Shown here in pieces: positions 30,910 to 35,769 of a stretch of 35,769 nucleotides of DNA; within the stretch, counting starts at the first letter, position 1, and the number at the start of each line of letters is the position of its first letter. Position numbers and translations under genes: made by a program. The stretch spans positions 1-35,769 of the forward strand of contig JALCPO010000020.1 of the NCBI GenBank assembly GCA_022650455.1. Direction: 5' to 3'. The stretch is from Oscillospiraceae bacterium (lineage in GTDB: Bacteria; Bacillota; Clostridia; Oscillospirales; Acutalibacteraceae). Under the pieces are notes generated by a model, which saw only the letters and a program-made list of their open reading frames with translations, was not told where the DNA came from and searched no databases.

Positions 30910-31012
30910 AGGCAAAAGTATTGCGGAGCGGGAAAAAAAGGATTTTTTCCGCTCCTGTGCCGGAAACGGCCGCCATTCAGCCAAAAAATACAGCAGAGAA
31001 GGGATTCTCGAA

Positions 31013-33031
31013 ATGAAAGCTGCTCCTCGAAAAGGGAAAACCGGGAAAAATGCGTGCCGGCGCAAAAAAAGCGGAAAAATCGGGCGGGTCCTTGCGCTCT
31101 GCTCGGTCGTCTGCATTCTGGCGGCCGTGGGAACCACAGCCGCCGTCTTTTTCATCGGAAGCAGTTCCCTGACCGACCGGATCCTTCAGGGCGACACCCG
31201 GTCCGCGGCTTACGCGCTGACCGCCCGGACGGCTCAGATGAAAGGCGATGCGGAAAATTACGCGATGGAGTTTGCTTCCGACGGCAATGTCACCTCCGCG
31301 CTGGAAGAATCGAGACAGTCCAGCCTTGCCGGCATTCTGAAAATGGTGATCCAGAACAGCGGCGCCGACGTGGATTTCGCCACCATTTCCGACCCGGGCG
31401 GAAAGATCCTCGCATCCACCCTGACGGACCGGGCGGGCGGTTCCGTCGCGGCCCTGCCGGACGTAAAGAGCGCCATGTCCGGAAAAGGGGTAAACGGGGA
31501 CGTCGCCTCGGGGCCGGACGCCAGGCTCGCGGTGCGGGCCACGGCCCCCGTCTATACGAAAGGCAGCGTTCCCCTGGGTTACCTGAGCACCGGGTACAGC
31601 CTGGAGAAAATCGGGGTCGTGGACGCCCTGAAAGCGGCGAACGGATGCGACTACGTCATCTACTGGAAAAACACCGGGCTGAGTTCTTCCATAAAAACCG
31701 GGAATGCCCGCAGGACCGGCTTCGCCCTCGACCCGGGGACCGGAAAAACGGTTTCCGGGAAACAGACCGTGACGGGAAAGACGGTTCTGTTCGGGGAAAC
31801 CTACGCTTCCCTGTACCAACCCATCGCCGATTCGACCGGGAAAGTGGTGGGCGTCCTGTTCGTCGGGAAACCGATTTCGGAGTTTCTTTCCTTCCAGAAA
31901 AAATATATCCTTGCCGCCGCATTCGCCGCCGCCGTTCTCGCGGCCGTCAACATTTTTCTTTTCGGCCGCATCTCCAAAAAACGGATCGCCGGTCCGATTC
32001 AGGAAATGTCGCGGATGGCGGCGGATCTGGCGGAAGGGAAACTGGGCGGCGCGGGAACCACATCCGCGGCGGACGACGAAATCGGGCGGCTCGGCCGGTC
32101 CCTCGGCACAATGACCGACAATCTCCGGCGCTATGTAAAGGACATTTCGCTCCGGCTGACCGTGATGGCCAAAGGCGACATGACGGCGGAGTTCGCGATG
32201 GAATATATCGGGGACTTCCGGCCGATCCAGTCGGCGCTGCGGGAAATTTCGGATTCGCTGAACCGGGTGCTCGCCCACATTGACCAATCCGCCCGGCAGG
32301 TAAGCGGAAGCGCGGGCCGCGTTTCCGCCGGCGCGCAGGAACTGGCGCAGGGCGCCGCGGAGCAGAGCAATTCCATCCAAAAACTTTCCGTCTCAATTGA
32401 AGACGTTTCCCGGAGGGTCGGGGAAACGACCGGCAGGATCCGCGGTATGACCCAAACGGTTTCCAACGCCGTGGATGACGTGGCGAATTCCAGCCGCAAG
32501 ACGGGGAACATGCTCGACGCCATGGACGGGATTCGGCTGTCATCCGACCGGATCGGGAAGATCATCAAGTCGATCGACGACATCGCCTTCCAGACCAATA
32601 TTCTCGCGCTGAACGCGGCGGTCGAGGCGGCCCGCGCGGGAGAAGCCGGAAAGGGCTTTTCCGTCGTCGCCGACGAAGTGCGGAACCTCGCCGCAAAATC
32701 AGCGGCGGCCTCCAAGGAAACCGCGGCGCTGATTCACGACACCCTGGAAAAGGTCCGGAACGGTTTCGGACTGGCGGAGGAAGCCGCCAAAAGCTCCCGG
32801 CAGATCGACCGGAAGCTGCGGCAGCTGGCCGGGGACATGGATGAGATCGGCCGGACATCAGCCGTGGAAGCGGCTGCCGTGGACAAGATCCGGGACGGAA
32901 TCGCCCGGGTTTCTTCGGTCGTGCAGACCAATTCCGCCACGGCGGAAGCAAGCGCCGCGGAGAGCGAGGAGCTTTCCGGTCAGGCCGCGCTTCTCCGTGA
33001 GGAAGTGGGAAAATTCCGCCTGAAAACATAA
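31013..33031 (+). CDS. Methyl-accepting chemotaxis protein with Cache-type sensor domain (1)
   Basis: A 672-residue chemoreceptor. A short basic N-terminus is followed by TM1 ([24 protein letters not shown]). An external region of about 240 residues has Cache-type features ([51 protein letters not shown]). TM2 ([21 protein letters not shown]), HAMP ([23 protein letters not shown]) and the signalling domain with tip [35 protein letters not shown] follow. The ATG at 31013 is preceded by AAGGGA. Its sequence parallels the next receptor throughout, so the two are probably tandem duplicates that have diverged most in the sensor domain. Confidence 0.92.
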   Translation: MKAAPRKGKTGKNACRRKKSGKIGRVLALCSVVCILAAVGTTAAVFFIGSSSLTDRILQGDTRSAAYALTARTAQMKGDAENYAMEFASDGNVTSALEESRQSSLAGILKMVIQNSGADVDFATISDPGGKILASTLTDRAGGSVAALPDVKSAMSGKGVNGDVASGPDARLAVRATAPVYTKGSVPLGYLSTGYSLEKIGVVDALKAANGCDYVIYWKNTGLSSSIKTGNARRTGFALDPGTGKTVSGKQTVTGKTVLFGETYASLYQPIADSTGKVVGVLFVGKPISEFLSFQKKYILAAAFAAAVLAAVNIFLFGRISKKRIAGPIQEMSRMAADLAEGKLGGAGTTSAADDEIGRLGRSLGTMTDNLRRYVKDISLRLTVMAKGDMTAEFAMEYIGDFRPIQSALREISDSLNRVLAHIDQSARQVSGSAGRVSAGAQELAQGAAEQSNSIQKLSVSIEDVSRRVGETTGRIRGMTQTVSNAVDDVANSSRKTGNMLDAMDGIRLSSDRIGKIIKSIDDIAFQTNILALNAAVEAARAGEAGKGFSVVADEVRNLAAKSAAASKETAALIHDTLEKVRNGFGLAEEAAKSSRQIDRKLRQLAGDMDEIGRTSAVEAAAVDKIRDGIARVSSVVQTNSATAEASAAESEELSGQAALLREEVGKFRLKT

Positions 33032-33057
33032 ATTTTCCGGGCAGCGTCGCCTGAAAC

Positions 33058-33097
33058 GAGGGAGGGCAGCCGCAGGGCCGCCTTCCCTCATTTTTTT
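33058..33097 (+). terminator. Intrinsic terminator between the tandem chemoreceptors
   Basis: GAGGGAGGGC (33058-33067) and GCCTTCCCTC (33080-33089) form a 10-bp stem with one G-T pair, followed by ATTTTTTT. It makes the two chemoreceptor genes separate transcription units. Confidence 0.85.
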
Positions 33098-33176
33098 CCG
33101 CAGCCGGAATGTTGTTTTCCGATTTTGCAAAAAACCGCAAATTTCTTTGATCTTATGATAAAAATCTTCTATTTAA

Positions 33177-33205
33177 TTGACAATTTTGCCCAGCCATTCT
33201 ACAAT
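33177..33205 (+). promoter_or_regulatory. Sigma-A promoter for the second plus-strand chemoreceptor
   Basis: TTGACA (33177-33182), a 17-bp spacer and TACAAT (33200-33205), followed by an A/T-rich leader of about 100 nt before the start codon. Confidence 0.75.
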
Positions 33206-33307
33206 AATTCCAATTAAAGTTAAAAATAGACAAATTTTTTATTGATTTACACGGTATCAATTGTAATTTAGTTGGAATATCGGGATTTTGACGGGGGGAA
33301 TTGATTG

Positions 33308-35299
33308 ATGAAAAGGAAAGTGTCCGGCGGAAAATCCATCGGGAAAAAGATCATCTATGTGTCCATCGGCTGCATTCTCGCGGCCGTCGTCACCACGGCG
33401 GGCGTCATGTTCGCCGGCAACAGCTCGTCGACCGACCTGATTTTGGCGGACGACACGAAGGCCGCCCTTTCGTCCCTGACCAGGAAGACCGCTTCCATGG
33501 CTTCCAGCGCCGCGACGTACGCTTCGGACCTCGCAAGCGGAAGCGTCCTGACCACCGCGCTGCGGGAAAACCAGAAATCTTCCATCGCCGGCACCATAAA
33601 AATGGCGGCGAAAGACATCGGCGCGGACGTGGATTTCGTCACGGTCACGGACCCGAAGGGCGTCGTGCTCGCCAGCACGGAATCCGACCAAAGCGGGGAA
33701 TCCCTCGCTTCCCAGAAGAGCATGAAGGAAGCGATGGCCGGTTCCCCCAGCAAAGGCTACCTGGAACAGGGGGATGATGTGAAGCTGGCCGTCCGGGCGG
33801 CCGCGCCGCTGGAGGACGGGGGCGAAATCATCGGGTTCCTCTCCACGGGGTACGACATGGGCGAGCCCGCCCTGCTGGACGAGCTGAAACAGGCGAACAA
33901 CTGCGACTTCACCGTTTTTCTGGGCGACACCCGCCTGAACACCACCATCGCCAGCGGGGGAAAGCGGGGAACCGGGACCAAGGCGCCGCAGTCCGTCACC
34001 GACACGGTCGTCGGCCGCAAGAAGCCCTATTCCGGGGAAACGAGCATCCTCGGCAATTCCTACTACGCCCAGTATGCACCGCTCACGGATGCCGGAGGAA
34101 AAACGGTCGGGATGCTTTTTGCCGGCAAGCCCGTCGCCAATATCACGGCCATCCGGAACCGGTTTCTTCTTCTGACCATCGCCACTGCCGTGCTCATTTC
34201 CGTCCTCAGCATTCTGATTTTCAATCTCTTCTCCAAAAAGTCCATCGCCTCGCCCATCCGGAAGATGTCCGGCATGGCGGCGGAGCTTGCGGAGGGAAAG
34301 CTCAGCGGGCAGGAGCTCGCGGTCGCCTCGCGGGACGAGATCGGCCTGCTGGCCCGGTCGCTCCAGACGATGTCCGGGAATCTGCAGCGGTACATCGGGG
34401 ACATTTCCCGGCAGCTCACCGTCATGGCGCGGGGGGACATGACGGCGGAGTTCCAAATGGAATATCTCGGCGACTTTATGCCGATCAAAACGGCCCTGCA
34501 GCAGATATCCGATTCGCTGAACCGGACCCTCGCGCAGATCGGACACGCCGCCCGGCAGGTAAACGGCGGGGCAAACCAGGTTTCCTCCGCCTCGCAGGAG
34601 CTGGCGAAGGGCGCGGTGGAACAGGCCGCGTCCATTGAGGAGCTGTCCGCTTCGATTGAAAACGTCTCCCGGAAAGTAAGCGAAACGACCGGGAAGGTCC
34701 GCGGAATGATGGACGCGATTTCGCAGGCGGTGGATGATGTGGAGAATTCCAGCCAAAAAGCCGCGGATATGCTCGCCGCGATGACGGGGATCCAGGAATC
34801 GTCCGATAAAATCGAGAAAATCATCCAGTCCATCGACGACATCGCGTTTCAGACCAACATTCTCGCGCTGAACGCGGCGGTCGAGGCGGCACGCGCGGGG
34901 AATGCCGGAAAAGGCTTCGCCGTCGTCGCCGACGAAGTCCGGAACCTCGCCGCAAAGTCCGCCCAGGCTTCCAAGGAAACCGCCGCGCTGATTCAGGATA
35001 CGCTGGCCAAAGTGCATAACGGCTTCGAGCTGGCGGAAGAGACCGCAGAAAGCTCGCGGCAGATCAGCCGGAAGCTGCAGCAGGTGACGGAAGACATGGA
35101 TTCCATCAAGCAGGCGAGCGCGTCGCAGGCGTCCGCCGTCAGCCAGATCACGGCGGGGATCGGGAAAGTGTCGTCCATCGTGGAAACGACCTCCGCAAAC
35201 GCGGAGGAAAGCGCGGCAACCAGCAAGGAGCTTTCCGAGCAGGCCGCCCTGCTCCGCGGGGAAGTGGAAAAATTCCGGCTGAAAAGTGCCGAAGAGTAA
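33308..35299 (+). CDS. Methyl-accepting chemotaxis protein with Cache-type sensor domain (2)
   Basis: A 663-residue chemoreceptor. TM1 is [23 protein letters not shown]. The external region of about 240 residues contains [34 protein letters not shown] and [18 protein letters not shown], a Cache-type sensor like that of the preceding receptor. TM2 ([20 protein letters not shown]), HAMP ([23 protein letters not shown]) and the signalling domain with tip [35 protein letters not shown] follow. The ATG at 33308 is preceded by GGGGGG. It has its own promoter. The ligand cannot be read from sequence. Confidence 0.92.
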   Translation: MKRKVSGGKSIGKKIIYVSIGCILAAVVTTAGVMFAGNSSSTDLILADDTKAALSSLTRKTASMASSAATYASDLASGSVLTTALRENQKSSIAGTIKMAAKDIGADVDFVTVTDPKGVVLASTESDQSGESLASQKSMKEAMAGSPSKGYLEQGDDVKLAVRAAAPLEDGGEIIGFLSTGYDMGEPALLDELKQANNCDFTVFLGDTRLNTTIASGGKRGTGTKAPQSVTDTVVGRKKPYSGETSILGNSYYAQYAPLTDAGGKTVGMLFAGKPVANITAIRNRFLLLTIATAVLISVLSILIFNLFSKKSIASPIRKMSGMAAELAEGKLSGQELAVASRDEIGLLARSLQTMSGNLQRYIGDISRQLTVMARGDMTAEFQMEYLGDFMPIKTALQQISDSLNRTLAQIGHAARQVNGGANQVSSASQELAKGAVEQAASIEELSASIENVSRKVSETTGKVRGMMDAISQAVDDVENSSQKAADMLAAMTGIQESSDKIEKIIQSIDDIAFQTNILALNAAVEAARAGNAGKGFAVVADEVRNLAAKSAQASKETAALIQDTLAKVHNGFELAEETAESSRQISRKLQQVTEDMDSIKQASASQASAVSQITAGIGKVSSIVETTSANAEESAATSKELSEQAALLRGEVEKFRLKSAEE

Positions 35300-35358
35300 A
35301 AGCCTTCCGGTTTTCCACACAATCCACCGGATCGGTTGAAAATGTTCTTCCGGACAGC

Positions 35359-35393
35359 AAAAAAACCGGCCGCCCCAAAAAGGCAGCCGGTTC
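35359..35393 (-). terminator. Terminator hairpin between the chemoreceptor and the rRNA operon
   Basis: AACCGGC and GCCGGTT form a 7-bp stem extended by GCC/GGC. Seven T residues follow on the minus strand, so it works best for minus-strand (rRNA-side) read-through. On the plus strand only a weak T-run follows (CGCTGTTT), so it may also end the chemoreceptor transcript. Confidence 0.6.
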
Positions 35394-35399
35394 GCTGTT

Positions 35400-35625
35400 T
35401 GCCTTCCCTGCAACACGAAACGGCCCGGGCGCACCGGTACGGATCCGGGCTGGCAGGATCAGACGGATCGGTCCGATCTGTGTTTTTTCAGGGACCTGCG
35501 GTATTGGTGCAATTTGCCATAAAGCCGCGGAATATGTTAAAAAGGCTGTAATGCCGAAGGGAAGGGTCGCAGAAAAAAACACCACCCCAAATCCAGTCGC
35601 AGTCTCCTGAACCTGCCGTACCTCT
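35400..35625. other. Non-coding interval downstream of the rRNA operon
   Basis: Between the two terminators I see no supportable gene, no tRNA and no 5S rRNA. Short open frames here lack ribosome sites and family resemblance. Confidence 0.5.
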
Positions 35626-35663
35626 TAAAAAGACGAAAAGGACCTGCCGGAATCGGCAGGTCC
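35626..35663 (-). terminator. rRNA operon terminator
   Basis: GGACCTGCCG and CGGCAGGTCC form a perfect 10-bp stem with a 4-nt loop, followed on the minus strand by TTTTCGTCTTTTT. It lies about 70 nt beyond the 23S 3' end. Confidence 0.85.
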
Positions 35664-35733
35664 TTTGTACCCTGAAAACTGAATAAAGGGAAAGAAGCAG
35701 AAATAAGAGACATGAGCGCCCAACCGGAAATAT

Positions 35734-35769
35734 GGTCAAGCTCTCGGCCGATTAGTACTGCCAAGCTGA
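35734..35769 (-). rRNA. 23S ribosomal RNA, 3' end (partial)
   Basis: The minus strand reads GTACTAATCGGCCGAGAGC then TTGACC, the well-conserved last bases of bacterial 23S rRNA (ACTAATAG-CCGAG-GCTTGACC). The gene continues beyond the right edge. The mature end is placed at 35734 by this motif. No 5S rRNA follows before the terminator. Confidence 0.85.

Noticed and set aside
35336-35585. Small coding genes between the last chemoreceptor and the rRNA operon
   Set aside because: The short frames on both strands cover terminator hairpins, have no good ribosome sites and resemble no family.
1-35769. CRISPR array, insertion sequence, integrase or phage genes
   Set aside because: No regularly spaced repeats, transposase motifs or integrase-like proteins were seen anywhere in the window.

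Overview
The window looks like the chromosome of a GC-rich, anaerobic, motile clostridial Firmicute, most likely of the Oscillospiraceae/Ruminococcaceae type. The reasons are consensus TTGACA-N17-TATAAT promoters, GGAGG ribosome sites, YesM/YesN-type two-component genes, an MglBAC sugar transporter, an MntR-type repressor, three methyl-accepting chemotaxis proteins and the 3' end of a 23S rRNA gene. The taxon is inferred from gene content only.

Region 1 (about 1-13,950, all minus strand, transcribed right to left) is one long sulfur-related cluster. It starts at a perfect promoter (13923-13951) and a structured leader of about 370 nt. It then encodes a YezD/DUF2292 small protein, a NifB-type radical SAM protein, a NifH-type Fe protein, a NifX-domain protein, nitrogenase-like D and K subunits and a second NifX-domain protein. 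A Met/Cys-rich mini-ORF and a strong terminator follow, then metN-metI-metQ (methionine-type ABC importer), metY (O-acetylhomoserine sulfhydrylase family), an SsuABC/TauABC-type importer, a DUF4418 membrane protein and the start of a FtsX/MacB-type permease. The D subunit keeps the cofactor cysteine and both subunits keep the P-cluster cysteines, but the residues nitrogenase needs for N2 reduction are replaced (Gln191 to Trp, His195 to Phe, His442 apparently to Phe). NifE, NifN and NifV are not in the window. With metY and sulfur-type transporters beside it, the best reading is a methylthio-alkane-reductase-like (Mar-like) system: it would import organic sulfur compounds, cleave C-S bonds reductively to release a thiol such as methanethiol, and use MetY to make methionine.

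The most unusual finding is how this cluster may be controlled. Two separate mini-ORFs are packed with Met and Cys codons (MCMMCQMRMFRM at 13661-13735; MMPACMCRRC at 7766-7837). Each is followed by an intrinsic terminator placed before the next genes. At the second site an 11-bp antiterminator can be drawn between the Cys-codon region and the terminator's 5' arm, as in classical ribosome-mediated attenuation. In addition, a 24-nt sequence is repeated exactly in front of two further terminators, one before the first mini-ORF and one between the yezD-like gene and the nifB-like gene.

Region 2 (13,962-16,034) holds a LiaF-like membrane protein with a LytTR regulator (minus) and an MntR/DtxR-type repressor (plus). 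Region 3 (16,042-25,740, minus) is a sugar-sensing and uptake module: a YesN-type response regulator, a YesM-type histidine kinase, a membrane-anchored periplasmic-binding protein and an MglB-like lipoprotein, next to mglB-mglA-mglC. The mglB promoter carries two direct repeats 21 bp apart at its -35, a likely site for the AraC-type regulator.

Region 4 (25,780-35,769) holds a chemoreceptor with almost no external domain (minus), a threonine aldolase, a GT39/ArnT-type glycosyltransferase with a Gly/Asn-rich insertion, two tandem Cache-type chemoreceptors (plus), then terminators and the 3' end of a 23S rRNA gene on the minus strand.
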